From positions 4,309,857 to 4,373,856 of the forward strand of contig OY725493.1 of the NCBI GenBank assembly GCA_963281255.1: a stretch of 64,000 nt of DNA, given 5' to 3'. Under the pieces are notes generated by a model, which was not told the origin of the DNA, did no database searches, and was given only the letters and a program-made list of their open reading frames with translations. Position 1 is the stretch's first letter. Every line of letters starts with the position of its first letter. This document shows positions 42,703-53,849 of this stretch, one piece after another. The position numbers and the translations under genes are program-made. Source of the stretch: Aphrocallistes beatrix. Its lineage: Eukaryota > Porifera > Hexactinellida > Sceptrulophora > Aphrocallistidae.

Positions 42703-43012
42703 TTCCTCTTCTCAATTACTTCGAATATTAGAAGAAAAATAAGAAAACCATAAAGATGTTCTCTAATATTTTATCGAAGGTTCGATATTCGGGTCTCCCC
42801 TGGTCCTCAGATACACGATCTTTCAACTATTTTTTAGGAAAACTGATTTTTAGTGTTGATATTTACTCTTGTATGAAAGAGACGCTTGCAATTGATGGAA
42901 TTTGGTAGGTTTGCAATTGATCAAAAATAGAAATTGTATTGACATTGAGAATTGATCAACTAATAATTTCCAATTGATCGGATTATTTGGGAACTGAAGG
43001 GAAAATATAGTA
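42703..43012. other. intergenic, no feature seen
   Basis: RPP38 3' flank; nothing recognised. Confidence 0.4.
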
Positions 43013-43757
43013 CAAGGTGACACATAAGTTCTGTTACGAGCTTTATTGGCTATAAAAATTCTAAAACTTGAATAATCTTGGTTATTATGTTCTTTAGAGT
43101 TTGTAATTCAAAGATTTTATAAAATATTTTGAATCTAAGACCTGGAACTGTGTTTTGTATGGTGAATTTGGTGGAGAAAAAATGTGTCTCGGCACGCAGC
43201 GAAAATCGCGAATCAGGGCTCACTGCTTTTCAAGTTATCTTTCCAGAGTCTTCAAATTCTAGGAATAATTAGCTCACACATTTTCCCCGATCACTCTAAA
43301 TGTAGGATGTTCAGATCAGTGCATTTTGAGAACCAATTTTTTGGTGACATAAAAAAAGTTTAATTTTGGGTGATTTTGCAAAATGTACCTAATTTGAACT
43401 CACGAATGAATAACCTTCACTCGTTTCTGATAATGAATCCAATGGATTAGTGAAAGATTTCCATGGTGGATGGAAGGTATCTGGTGCTAAATCGTCTTGG
43501 AGCATCGATCATCGATTAAGACATTTTTTACAGAAGCAGTTGACCCTGATTCGCGATTTTCGCTACTCGCCAGGACACTTTTTTGCTTCACAAAAATAAC
43601 CCTACAAAACACAGCTCTCGGTCTTAGACTCGGAAAATCTTTTAAAATCATTGAAAATATTCGAATTACATTCTCTAAATACAATAATAACTAAGATTGC
43701 TAGAGTACAACAAAATTTATACCTAATGAAACTTGTAACAGAACTTGTGTCACTCTG
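43013..43757. mobile_element. 745-bp mariner-like foldback
   Basis: Ends CAAGGTGACACATAAGTTCT and AGAACTTGTGTCACTCTG with TA on both sides. Inverted arms extend inward with gaps: GCGAAAATCGCGAATCAGGG near 43198 faces CCCTGATTCGCGATTTTCGC near 43544. No transposase. Confidence 0.8.
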
Positions 43758-43899
43758 TATGCAAAAAATGGAATAAGGAAGTGATTAACAAGTATACGAG
43801 TTGCTTAAAACGTATCAACCGCTAATTTTTATAATATTCAGCACCAAAACCCACAGAATCTCCCTCGGTTTCTAACAAACACCACTAAAAACCACAGAT

Positions 43900-44150
43900 C
43901 AACTATTGAAAGTTAGTCTTTACTTTTGGAATTTGTTTACTTTATGTATATATTGTAAACAAAATAAAATAAAATATTTATCATATCGTCTCTAAATATG
44001 ATATTCGGATTCTATACCCCTAAAAACCCATATTAACCGTTGGAAGCTAGTTTCTAACATACTTTTCAAAATTCGTCAAAAGGTGTGAAAATATACACAT
44101 AACCTTTTTATTGCTATACACTATAATAACATTACCATGTGTATAGCTGT
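43900..44150. repeat. AACCGTTGGAAGCTAG repeat
   Basis: Contains the words AACCGTTGGAAGCTAGTTTC, ACCCCTAAAAACCC, AAAATTCGTCAAA and GGTGTGAAAATAT in the same order as at 59820-60180 and, reversed, at 3820-4140. A copy of the multi-hairpin family follows within 250 bp, as at the other loci. Confidence 0.6.
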
Positions 44151-44356
44151 TGCTTTGAAGTATAACAACGACAGTATAAGAGGGTACTCAGTATGCTCTG
44201 AGCCTGGAGTAGTTGCTTTCGTTTGATTGAAAATCCTAGGACATTAATCTACCTATTCTTATCTTTTGATTTGAATCTTGAGTTCAATAGTAAGGCCCCT
44301 CAATAGTGTGATAAAGAAATTGTCTAAGATATTTTGCAGTAGCATATATGAAACAC

Positions 44357-44463
44357 ATATTTAGAGATGTCATCTCCCTTATAATTAATCATTGTGAGCC
44401 CAGGCACACCCAAAGGGTGCTTCCGGCGCCAGCAGCACAGCGCAAGCAACCGAAGCGCGCTTG
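44357..44463 (-). repeat. multi-hairpin repeat, copy F
   Basis: Reverse fragment from ATTTAGAGATGTCATCTCCC through GC-rich stems to GAAGCGCGCTTGTA. Stems carry several changes. Confidence 0.65.
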
Positions 44464-44675
44464 TATATAAGATTCGTGAACTATTAAATTTTTAATTTTC
44501 TAACTGATAATTTGCAAATGCTCCACAGAGTAAAACCTTCCTAAAATCACATAAAGATAAACTTGATTTAATCCAATATTTTTTATCATTTAATAAATAC
44601 AATGCCTGGTTGGTTTAAAAGATGAGTATGTATCGATATACAGAATTTATATAAGTCGTGAAGTATGTATTTACA

Positions 44676-45527
44676 TCATGCGAATAAGGATTTGGTATTT
44701 CTCACATTTCCATTAGTTTTTCTCATTTTATTTGAAAATAGCTTTAAAGGCGGAAAGCTGCAGGCAAAATCGAGATTGATAATTGCAGTAAAAACATCTT
44801 CCTTGGAAACGATTTTTCTTTTCTGATTAAAACATAGATCATTTGCTTCAGACGTTAGAAATTTAATGAATTCGCTCACACACTCTTGCATACACATTTT
44901 TGCTTCAGTAGATATTTTTAAATTTTGAGGAAGTTTGGTTTTCATAACTCTGGAAACGTTAGTTATAGGAAAAAGGTAATCTTGCTCTCGTAGAATTTCA
45001 TTTTTTAGTAGACCATTTGATCCAAAGCTTCTCATTTCCATGTAGATTGGGTCTATATTCAGGCGATTGAAACTGTTTAAATTGCGTAATATTTCTCTCT
45101 CTGCGTGAAGGCTACAATATTTCATTGGCAAATAAGGAAAATCTTTGTGAAACCTTCTACTGAGGTAATTATGGATCAAGGTAGAGTCTCTGAGCATATC
45201 TGCGAGTTTAGATGATTTGGGAATAGGTAATTTATTTGGAGTAACATTCAAGACTTTATTGTCTCGTGTTGCATAGTGAGATGGACACGTATCTCCATAA
45301 TAGTTAAACCTAATATCTTTTTGTACAGAATTAGTGATTTGTTGGGTATTAACACGACATGAAAATGAGTATTCACAATTTGCGTTTAGAAAAAAAGCTT
45401 TTGTGAAGATAGATTCTGAATTATTAAAGATAATTCCATGTGGGTTATTACTCTCCGGCATACACAACATTTCCATATTTTCGTCTTCAGGTACCAATTC
45501 ATTATCAATGAGTTTTAAGGTCATCAT
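44676..45527 (-). CDS. NF-YB-like histone-fold protein with long N-terminal extension
   Basis: The C-terminal 94 residues (about 180-273) are an NF-YB/HAP3 histone fold: R-E-Q-D-x-x-x-P-I-T-N-V-S-R-V-M-K, then A-K-x-C-M-Q-E-C-V-S-E-F-I-K-F-L-T-S-E-A and K-R-K-I-V-x-x-E-D-V-F-T-A-I. NF-YB pairs with NF-YC, and with NF-YA binds CCAAT boxes in the nucleus. The sequence is more diverged than NF-YB usually is between animals, and the 180-residue N-terminal part resembles nothing I know. It contains two Cys-rich stretches and no glutamine-rich activator. This is likely a specialised paralogue. Start at the first of two ATGs at 45527. Single exon. Confidence 0.82.
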   Translation of the reverse strand: MMTLKLIDNELVPEDENMEMLCMPESNNPHGIIFNNSESIFTKAFFLNANCEYSFSCRVNTQQITNSVQKDIRFNYYGDTCPSHYATRDNKVLNVTPNKLPIPKSSKLADMLRDSTLIHNYLSRRFHKDFPYLPMKYCSLHAEREILRNLNSFNRLNIDPIYMEMRSFGSNGLLKNEILREQDYLFPITNVSRVMKTKLPQNLKISTEAKMCMQECVSEFIKFLTSEANDLCFNQKRKIVSKEDVFTAIINLDFACSFPPLKLFSNKMRKTNGNVRNTKSLFA

Positions 45528-47459
45528 CTCCGTCTATCACACCAAATTTAGAGGATTCAACTTAGTTTAATATAAATAGAATCTGACATCATTAAAACTT
45601 CTGTTTTTTATTAAGCTTAAATTAGATCGAATCCAAGGTTAATTCATTCACTTAGGTTATGACGACAAAAATAGGTTTGATTATTGATTATACTGATACT
45701 CCTAATAATATACAGAATGTAGACACAATACCAGAATTTATAAATCGAAATAGTTATACGTATTATCACTATTTTGTATGATATAGTTTCATTTTAATTG
45801 GAAAATAATAGAAACATTGATGTTACGTATATTTAATTGAGGAATATTTGACGGGAGCACCATTAGCAGAAGCTGCAAAGGTAGAATAGAGCGTTGAAAT
45901 ACATTGTACGTACTGTGAACAAAAGTGAACATAATTATTGTCATGTTCACCATTGTTCTAATTTCTTCCTGTTTGTGTCAAGGAATTCTCTGAGGAATGG
46001 TATCGGCGCAATTAGATTCTGATCGCTGGGTATTCTAGTATTGCTTAATGGGGTCAGTGTACTCTAGTTTTATATTATACGTATGCTGATGCTAGGTGGG
46101 TACTCACCTCTTAAATTATTCCTAGTTGAGCCGGTACTTGTACAGTACTATATTTTCTCTTCTCGAATCAAAAGACGTGGCTCAATAAGAAAAATATATT
46201 GTCAGAAATCTCTACTACATGTGTATATATATATATATATATATATGTATGTTGTACAGTAAAATAGTGAAGCCAGTAGTTGAAATGAAAAATTTTAAAA
46301 AAATCATGTACGTAGTTGCAATTTTACTCAGGTGTTCGCGAATTTACTGAAATATCCTGGATATTCGACACAAACTGAACAAATGCGTGTAATTGCTCAA
46401 AATGAGGCAAGAAAGCACAACTACAAGATGTTGGAAGTCCCCAAAAAAGATTATAATTCGCATAAAGTGTTCTCTTTATTTTGCCATTTTGGGTGCGAGA
46501 TACTTGTTAGCATACTTTGTTGCCAAAATGAAGATGATCTCACTGCTATTGTTGGCGACTCTAATCTTCGACTGACAATTTTAAACTCATGAATTTACCT
46601 TTCAAGATACAGTACACGAACACCCTCGCTAATCCGAACACAAAAAAATAATTTTATTCTCCTATACGTTTTAAATCAACCTTTATAATCTTCTATCATT
46701 CAATAAGTTGAGAAAACTCATTATAAAGCAATCATCACGAAATAATAACCTTAATATTCTAACAGCAGAGTACAGGGAGTTCACTTGAAGTTGTCATTTA
46801 TAATCAATCGGTTTGACCTTGGCCCTCGACATTTGTTATTGACAGCCAGCATCAGCACCAGATCTTAGCATCACTTCCTTATACATCCCTCATCGCTCAG
46901 TCGGCTTCTGGTGGAAGGTTGCGATAAATGTAATTGTAATGTCCGAGCAAGTTTTGAACCATATTTAGTGCTTTAATGTTTAATTAAGTTTCAGATGTCA
47001 TTTTAACGTTTTTAACGAAACCGAATTACCCCCTTCTCCCCTACCAAATAATTTTCAGCTAGATATTGAATTTTGGCTACTGTATTGAGAAGCAGATAAC
47101 TAGAGTCATTTAGAGCATGTTGTAACATTCCAAACATATAATTTCTCTGTACGGGTTTGTCCATTTTTACTTGAAGATCGGTTTAGGCATGAAAATCTGA
47201 GGGACAGCTAGGGGCGTAGCCAGTCGACCAGGCCTGGTCATGGCGGGCCTACCGGAAGACCCTGACAACCCTTTAGAAATTTGGGTTTGCCAAGGTATGG
47301 GAGGGGTAGCTATAGAGTCACTCTAGGAAGTGACTGAACGTCATTACAACACATCGTTTTTCATCATGACGACGCCCATATTTCCTGGAATCATATGGCA
47401 ACTACCTAATCGTTTTGGCAGAAGGAATATCTATACTATTAAAACTCACTTTATATCTA
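45528..47459. other. intergenic, TA microsatellite, no supported gene
   Basis: Mostly AT-rich. A (TA)n run lies at about 46221-46246. A short open frame at 46332-46592 follows an acceptor-like TTTACTCAG but has no start or resemblance. A stretch beginning GGGGCGTAGCCAG near 47211 has the look of a transposon end. Confidence 0.4.
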
Positions 47460-47793
47460 CAGTGGATATCGGTTATAAGAACCATTTATTTGAGAACGGA
47501 TTTCTTTCTATTCATTACTATTTAAACAGAACCGGTTATTAGAACATTCTATCGATAATTTCTAGAAATATTAGTAGTCAAGTTCTCATTTTTTCATACA
47601 TACACAACCAATTTTGTAATTTCTGACTCCTGTATCTTCTACCTCGCTCACTTTTTCGAGCTTACTACTATTTATTAGGTTAGGGACCAATCTTCTTATA
47701 GCCGATAAAAAGAACAAAATATGTTCTTATAACCGACATATCTGATCTCTTATGTCGGTTATAAGAACATGTTCTTATAACCGGTTTCCACTG
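47460..47793. mobile_element. 334-bp pogo/Tigger-like MITE
   Basis: Ends CAGTGGATATCGGTTATAAG and CTTATAACCGGTTTCCACTG with TA on both sides; internal CGGTTATAAGAAC units face both ways. It landed beside an ACTATTAAAACTC word, the terminus of the multi-hairpin family. Confidence 0.82.
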
Positions 47794-47821
47794 TATTTAC
47801 AAGTATTCGTATGTATGGTAG

Positions 47822-47885
47822 ACAAGCGCGCTTCGTTCACTTGCACTCTACTGCAGGCGACTTTGTGTTTGCTGCATTCGGGGAT
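47822..47885 (+). repeat. multi-hairpin repeat fragment, copy J
   Basis: ACAAGCGCGCTTCG, then degraded stems. Together with the terminal word at 47432 it brackets the MITE, so the MITE probably inserted inside a copy. Confidence 0.5.
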
Positions 47886-48057
47886 TTAGGGGTTTGTTCC
47901 CTGGAAGAAATTTGGCAATTTTCAACGAGCCCAAAGGGCTTGTACAACTGAAAAAACACGTTATACAACGACAGTACAATTTTAGAGACGAAGTAGCTAA
48001 CTAATAATGTTACAATGTGACAATAAAGTATTATTAATTAGTTTATGCTAATCTGAT

Positions 48058-48399
48058 TTAAAAGAAAAAAAAAATTTGGTTTGTTGAACTGTGCATTTGC
48101 TTTCGGCGAAATTGCTCGTTCTCAATATCTTTGTCCAGTTTTTTAACATTTTTTAAGAAATCCTGACTCTGGCTGTGGAGTTGAGAAAGTTCACGACGGA
48201 TCTCTTCCATTCTTAATTTGGTTTGCATTTGGTTCTTTTCTAAACTCTTCTGTTTTAATAACCATTCTTGTTCGAAATCTACAAAATGGAGATGCTCGAT
48301 ATCTATTTTCCTAACCACAATTGTTGATGTTCCCTTCATTTGTTCCCTTTTGTTGGCTTTTGAAGATTTCTGAAATATTTTCTTCATCAGCGAAGACAT
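48058..48399 (-). CDS. small coiled-coil protein
   Basis: A 113-residue protein from an ATG; basic N-terminus (M-K-K-I-F-Q-K-S-S-K-A-N-K), then a heptad-like coil about residues 40-100 (L-E-K-N-Q-M-Q-T-K-L-R-M-E-E-I-R-R-E-L). It ends in five Phe residues from a poly-A tract on the plus strand, which may simply be where the frame slid before a stop. A TATAAATAG lies 52-60 bp upstream (48451-48459). Not recognised. Confidence 0.5.
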   Translation of the reverse strand: MSSLMKKIFQKSSKANKREQMKGTSTIVVRKIDIEHLHFVDFEQEWLLKQKSLEKNQMQTKLRMEEIRRELSQLHSQSQDFLKNVKKLDKDIENEQFRRKQMHSSTNQIFFFF

Positions 48400-48450
48400 T
48401 TTGATAGTATTAGTAGGAATTATAATTGATTTTTTTAATACGAAACTGAT

Positions 48451-48459
48451 CTATTTATA
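48451..48459 (-). promoter_or_regulatory. TATA box of the small coiled-coil gene
   Basis: TATAAATAG on the minus strand, at the same distance from the start codon as in the orphan membrane genes. Confidence 0.5.
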
Positions 48460-49102
48460 CTACGTTGTATGAATTCATTTCCCAGTAATTGCAGAGATAT
48501 TCTCAAGCAACTTTCAAAAGAGTAACGTGAACAGAATGACCCCAAGAGTCGACATGCAATCTGGAAAGTATTTGTACTCGAATATATTCATCATTCTCGC
48601 CATAATAGCTGGTTACAGTTGAAATTTGTTGTACTATATCTCCTCGAAATTCGATTAATATTTGCTGATTTTAATGATAAACTACGTTATCAGCTTTTAC
48701 AAGTACTTATAGTAAAATCTCTGAACTATTTCTGAAAAGTCTTTTACAGGGATACATTGCCAAATTCATTGCTATCCTGCATTTGGTTAATTATTCGTAC
48801 ATGATTATAATTGAGGTATACTATGATTATAATTATATAATTCCAATCTTCTAAATTAATGAACCAACTTTCTTTTAATTTGTTTGTACTTTCAACATAG
48901 TACTACAAGAAATGTTGGTTAGTCTGACATCCTAATCGTCATATATAGTATTCTCAGTGCCGTAGCCATGATTTTCTGATTGAGGGGCAAGCATCCAAGT
49001 GGGGGTCTCGAGTGCTTTCAAGGGATTATCTAGGAGCGCGAGGCGCTTCTTTAGGCGTATGGTAAGCTCGAAAAGTGTTTAGGAACGTGAATTTACCATA
49101 TA

Positions 49103-49582
49103 CGCCAACCGGACAAAAGTATTTCAACACTTGATTCTTTCCCATACAAATAATACTAAATCGGATTTTTTCATGAAGGGCAATACGTTCAAATTCAAAG
49201 AGATACTAAAAATCTGATTTCAGATTCGGAATCTACACATTCGAATTAGTCATAGTTGAACATAACTAATAAATTACTCAACTCAATGAACAATCTTATC
49301 AGCCTGAGCCACCATAGGTAATTCATTACCATCATGTATAGTGGTCAAAATGGGTGTGTGTGGCATAAGGTGGCACTGATTGATAATTACAAAAAGTTAG
49401 GAATGAATGATAAATCAGAAAAATTAACCTGTGACTAATTTGAATGCGTATTATTCGAATCTGGAACCCGATTAGCTGTATCCCATAACCGTTTAGAAGT
49501 AACCCTCTTCATGAATAGACCCATTTTAGTATTATTTGTATGGGAAAGAATCAAGTGTTGAAATACTTTTGTCCGGTTGGTG
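49103..49582. mobile_element. 480-bp Tc1/mariner-like MITE with long TIRs
   Basis: Ends CGCCAACCGGACAAAAGTAT and ATACTTTTGTCCGGTTGGTG with TA on both sides; arms extend about 60 bp (ATTCTTTCCCATACAAATAA). Same size class and GACAAAAGTATT-like word as 35582-36044, but different sequence. Confidence 0.82.
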
Positions 49583-50097
49583 TACTATAATGTTATTTAT
49601 CGATTTAGGCGTATGAAAATGTATCGGTTTGAGAAATTGTTTTTTCAATTTCAAAACATTAAAGCTGGCTAGAGGAGGAAACAGTTCTTCATCGTTTTGA
49701 ACGTGAAGATATACGTATCAACAATTTCAATACTTTTTGAGTTATGATGGCTGCAAATATTTGAGATTGGGGATTTTGTAAAAATTATTCTATTTGATAA
49801 GTGTAAACGATGTCAAGTGGAGACGAGAAATTAGGATAGACGAGGTTGATGAGCACCACTTGAGGACTACGACATTTTTGGGTTCAGGTATATCATAGCA
49901 TTCTATACACGAAGGCAGTGGTGCACTTCTCGTAAGATCGATATACTATGGATAAACTAGAAAAGTTAGAAATGCTCAAATTTGCTGGCATAGCACATTA
50001 AAATGAAAAACTGGAGATTTCTACAAAATAAACCGAATTTTGGTGGTAATTAGTGAGTTAAATATTAACACAGTAAGTACGGTAGCAATATTAAATA

Positions 50098-50286
50098 CAG
50101 TCGACTCCGCTTAATAGGGTCTCATCGGTCAGGGCGTATTTTGACCCGATTAAGCGGAGAACCCTATTAACCGAAAATGTTTTTGTATTAGCCTCTATGT
50201 GTGAGAGCTATTCCGGTCCTGCCAAAAGTGACCCGATTAAGCGGCTGACCCGATTAAACAGTGACCCTATTAAGCGGAGTCGACTG
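50098..50286. mobile_element. 189-bp pogo/Tigger-like MITE, CAGTCGACTCCGC family
   Basis: Ends CAGTCGACTCCGCTTAATAG and CTATTAAGCGGAGTCGACTG with TA on both sides. Nearly the same element, 188 bp, lies at 63543-63730, and a fragment at 41951. Confidence 0.88.
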
Positions 50287-50514
50287 TATTTATATATTGC
50301 TTAAATCTGTTTCAAAATTATTTTTATAATATCACAAGATTAAAATACATTTTCAATTGAGAATAAACTTAAGTTCAAATTCTAGAAAGGCTCGATATAT
50401 CACTAAGAATGACTGTGAAACAACAACAATTCAACAAAAAATCTAGAATTTGAGAGTTTAGAAAAATAATTACATCGAGTATTTTAGGAGTGGAGGTAGG
50501 AAATTGTTAAGTAG

Positions 50515-51720
50515 CATCAATATTTCTGAAAGCAAAAATTTTCGTTTGAATTCACACAAATGATAGAATCACTATTGTCTAGTGTTATGCCTTTTAAGAA
50601 TTTGAGATGTCCTCTACCTAATGAGTGCTTAAGGACTCCATTAGGAGAGAAAATAAGGATTTCGGATGTTTCAGTATTGGAGTGATCAGAAATGAGAAAA
50701 TTGCCTTTGAATCAAAAGATCAGGCTCCAGTCATTGGCTGTCTCTGTCCAGTTAGCTGAATAGTTCTCTGAAGTTGACATTTTTTGTTATAACAATAGAT
50801 ATCATTCTGATCTCCACAGATAATAAGAAGATAGAAGTATAATAGATCTTGATGTCAATTGGATTTCTTATTTCTGAGAGAAATAATTTATTTATATTAG
50901 ATTCGAATAAAATATTTGAATATGCTGACAAGAGTAATCACACACATGAACAAATCCTTCTTCATAACACAGACCTGATATAGCAATAAAACAACCCGGT
51001 GTGGTGCCTCGTGATCCTGTTTGCTTCAAGAATTTTCCTAATTTATCAAACTTCAGTAAATAGCTCTCTTCATCAGTGACAAACAATTCCTTTTCAGATA
51101 AACAAATAGCATTAGTCGCTTTCATCTGATTATGTGTGAATGATCTCAGAAATTCTCCGTTTTCGCTCATCACCTGTATACGATGGTTGCTATCATCAGC
51201 TATATAAACTTCATTCGTGTTGGCATCAATAGCTATCACTTTGGATTGTAAAAACTGTCCATTACCAGTATCTCTTGAACAACTCTTTAGTATCGGATTC
51301 TCCCTCCCAACATATTCAAGGATTAACTCAATTAAATTCGTTTCTTCTATTGCTTTCAGAAAAATAACGAAATTAAACTCAGTCAAGTTTACAACTGGAC
51401 AATCCTCCTTTGGAAAGAATTTGTCTTCGATACTAGTCGCTATCTAATCACGATTTAGTTCAAGTAAATTGCTCGTCATCACATTCAGTGCATCTTCTTT
51501 TGCAATTCTGATTTGTTTGATCGCTTCATTCAACTCAATGTTCTTGTCGTGTGCTGTCTTCAGTGCTGTCAATCGTTATAACAATTCACGCCTTCGATTA
51601 TCCAAAAGTCGAAAAAGTTTGAATGATCACTCTTTCTAGAACTTATAATTGGGCATCAAAGTTTATGTCACTTCTGACCATATCTTCAGTAATCGTCTCA
51701 AAATCTACAAGTAAATAAGA
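50515..51720 (-). pseudogene. coiled-coil/NHL-repeat pseudogene
   Basis: Minus strand. From about 51600 a coiled coil (L-N-E-A-I-K-Q-I-R-I-A-K-E-D-A-L) runs to an in-frame TAG near 51445; the same frame then continues to 50892 with NHL blades (V-I-A-I-D-A-N-T-N-E-V-Y-I-A-D-D-S-N-H-R-I-Q... type). After its stop more propeller text (G-N-F-L-I-S-D-H-S, I-L-I-F-S-P-N-G-V-L-K-H) is readable in other frames to about 50520. Same architecture as 29680-30907. At least one nonsense and two frame changes, so dead. Confidence 0.7.
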
Positions 51721-52778
51721 TACCAAATATCCCACTCACCTCATCACTACGCTTATCTATCATTGGATAATCCTGCAATTGTCGCCTTTTAAAATACTAA
51801 ATTGCAAATACCTAGCCCGAATCAGATTTAAAGGACGTTACATCAGTCACAGGAACATCTCTATGGACATACATTGAATAAAAAGGTTGTAATTTATTTC
51901 ATTTTCAAAGAATAAACTGTTCGAAACCTCCCAACTATTTCGTATCAACCTGGTGGGGGTTGGACCATTTTCTAAAAAATGGGCGGATCTAGAAGGTAAA
52001 GTTATTTAATTGTGAAATCTTGAAGAATGAGGACAATTACGTATCGATGAGTTTAAACTATGACAAGAATGCGATAAAATTCGGAAAGAACAAACTCCAC
52101 CCAAGCCTTCATTTTTCAATTTTTTGAGTTATAAATAAATCTTAAATTGCATCAACATCCGGTCTTAAAACGACACCTAGAGAAAGAACTGATGAATTTT
52201 ATTAGGACAAATATTGAAAGAATTCAACTTCCCAAACCTCAGATATTACAGACACACCTTTTATACAATTTTTATTGTGAATAAAATTAAAAATCTCACA
52301 GTTTATTCTCTCCTATTCGACAAATCCTTCCCCAAATCGTTAGAGAGATTTCAGAAGTGAATATTAAACTTAAATAATTGCATTTTTGCCCCATTTTTAT
52401 ATCTTTTTTGTAATTTAAGCAATTTTGTGCTATAATTATCTATCTTTTTTAGATTGTTCCCGTCAAAAATCCGCCCATGTTCTCGAATAATTTATTTTGT
52501 TTCAATTCAATTAGTTTTTTCTCAATTATTAATTATATACAAATTTTCCAGTTTTATGAATTCTTTGGTATTGTTTAGTTCTGTCCAGTGAAAATCGGAC
52601 AAACCCTGTCCTTGTGCAAATGGCTCATATTAGAGAATCTTAACTATGAATTCCCACGTAATCCTTCGAACAAATGTTTCGTATTTATGAGTTTAGAGAG
52701 AACGAAATTTTACTACATTTATAAAATGTAATCTTGGGTCATATAGTACACTTTTGGGACATATACTAAACGTTCTGG
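51721..52778. other. intergenic, no feature seen
   Basis: AT-rich, no recognisable gene or clear inverted repeat. Confidence 0.45.
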
Positions 52779-53030
52779 GCGCAGCGCAAGCGAGCGAAGC
52801 GCGCTTGTACTGAAAAAAAAAGTGATGAGATTTTGCGAAAAGAATGTTGACGGTGCACATCTACACCATAAAGAGATCCTACATGTGAATTTTAGTAAAA
52901 ATCGAACTGTTAGAATTCGCAGTAGCGCGCATACGGACATACATACATATGGACGGACAATATACTCCGTCCATGTCATAAGGGCATCTCCCTACAGGAG
53001 CTGCACTAAAACTATAGAAAGCAAGGTAGA
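52779..53030. repeat. multi-hairpin fragment K joined to the CATACGGACATACATAC repeat
   Basis: 52779-52811 is the outer stem of the hairpin family (GCGCAGCGCAAGCGAGCGAA, reverse). It runs into a block with TTCGCAGTAGCGCGCATACG, GTCCATGTCATAAGGGCATC and AGCTGCACTAAAA, also seen at 26835-26945, inverted at 20530-20640, and partly at 4860-4900. Confidence 0.6.
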
Positions 53031-53510
53031 ACTGCAAATCGTGTTTGAAGACATTCAATCGTCGATCCATATCCCTAAAAGCTTTACCTAAACCATACTT
53101 ATCCAGCTATTTCGACGAACCCTATTCCACTAAACCTAGATGACCGCCTGTCTAAAGTTTACGATGCCTTGCTGCTAGTCAGGGATTCAGTTCCCTATTG
53201 AGCTTTATCCTGATGTTCCTACCTGTAAGAATGGATATATATATATATCCCTTTCAGAACTTTCATCCTACACAACAAACTAAGGGAATAATGATATATA
53301 CTGAAAGTTATGTATTTCATTTCCAGAACATCAAGGTAGATGAGTATAACTTATTGTGTCAATGTTATAATTATCTATATTTTATTGATTCAATAATTTC
53401 CTGTTTTCTACATTCTAGTATTTAATGGAAATTGTTCAGGACCATGTAACTGCTGCGGCGTCTGATTCTTCTGATTTGCTCCTTAATGTCGATTTCTGAA
53501 TATTTGTTGG

Positions 53511-53849
53511 ATGGCCTCTCTCTATTTGCATTTGATTGATTCAATTGGCCAGAAACTGACAGATTATATTCAGTTGTCAACCACAGTTGGAGGAAACTCA
53601 ATTCTTTGTCATGATAAGCTTATGAGGGAAATGCTTCATTATTTTTCTAGAAATGAGCCCATTTTAGGAGTGTTTCAATTTGCAATATTAGAGTATGACC
53701 AGCTTGTCAAGCTATCCAAAGGTAAATTTGTTCGAGAAAGCTTTTTAGTCACAATTTTCCGGAAGATGTTTACTAGGTTAGAAAATTTACTACTCTTGAA
53801 ACCAAAGAAGGAAATCGACTTAAATGTTTTGCTTCAAAACACTGCTTAA
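53511..53849 (+). CDS. hypothetical protein, possibly an exon
   Basis: A 112-residue frame from an ATG to a stop, without low-complexity text and with a plausible amphipathic helical pattern (L-I-D-S-I-G-Q-K-L-T-D-Y, F-Q-F-A-I-L-E-Y-D-Q-L-V-K-L). I do not recognise it. No TATA box and no paralogue in the window. Confidence 0.35.
   Translation: MASLYLHLIDSIGQKLTDYIQLSTTVGGNSILCHDKLMREMLHYFSRNEPILGVFQFAILEYDQLVKLSKGKFVRESFLVTIFRKMFTRLENLLLLKPKKEIDLNVLLQNTA

Noticed and set aside
46332-46592. 86-codon open frame after an acceptor-like site
   Set aside because: No ATG at the start, no recognisable domain and no partner exon; too weak to list as a gene.
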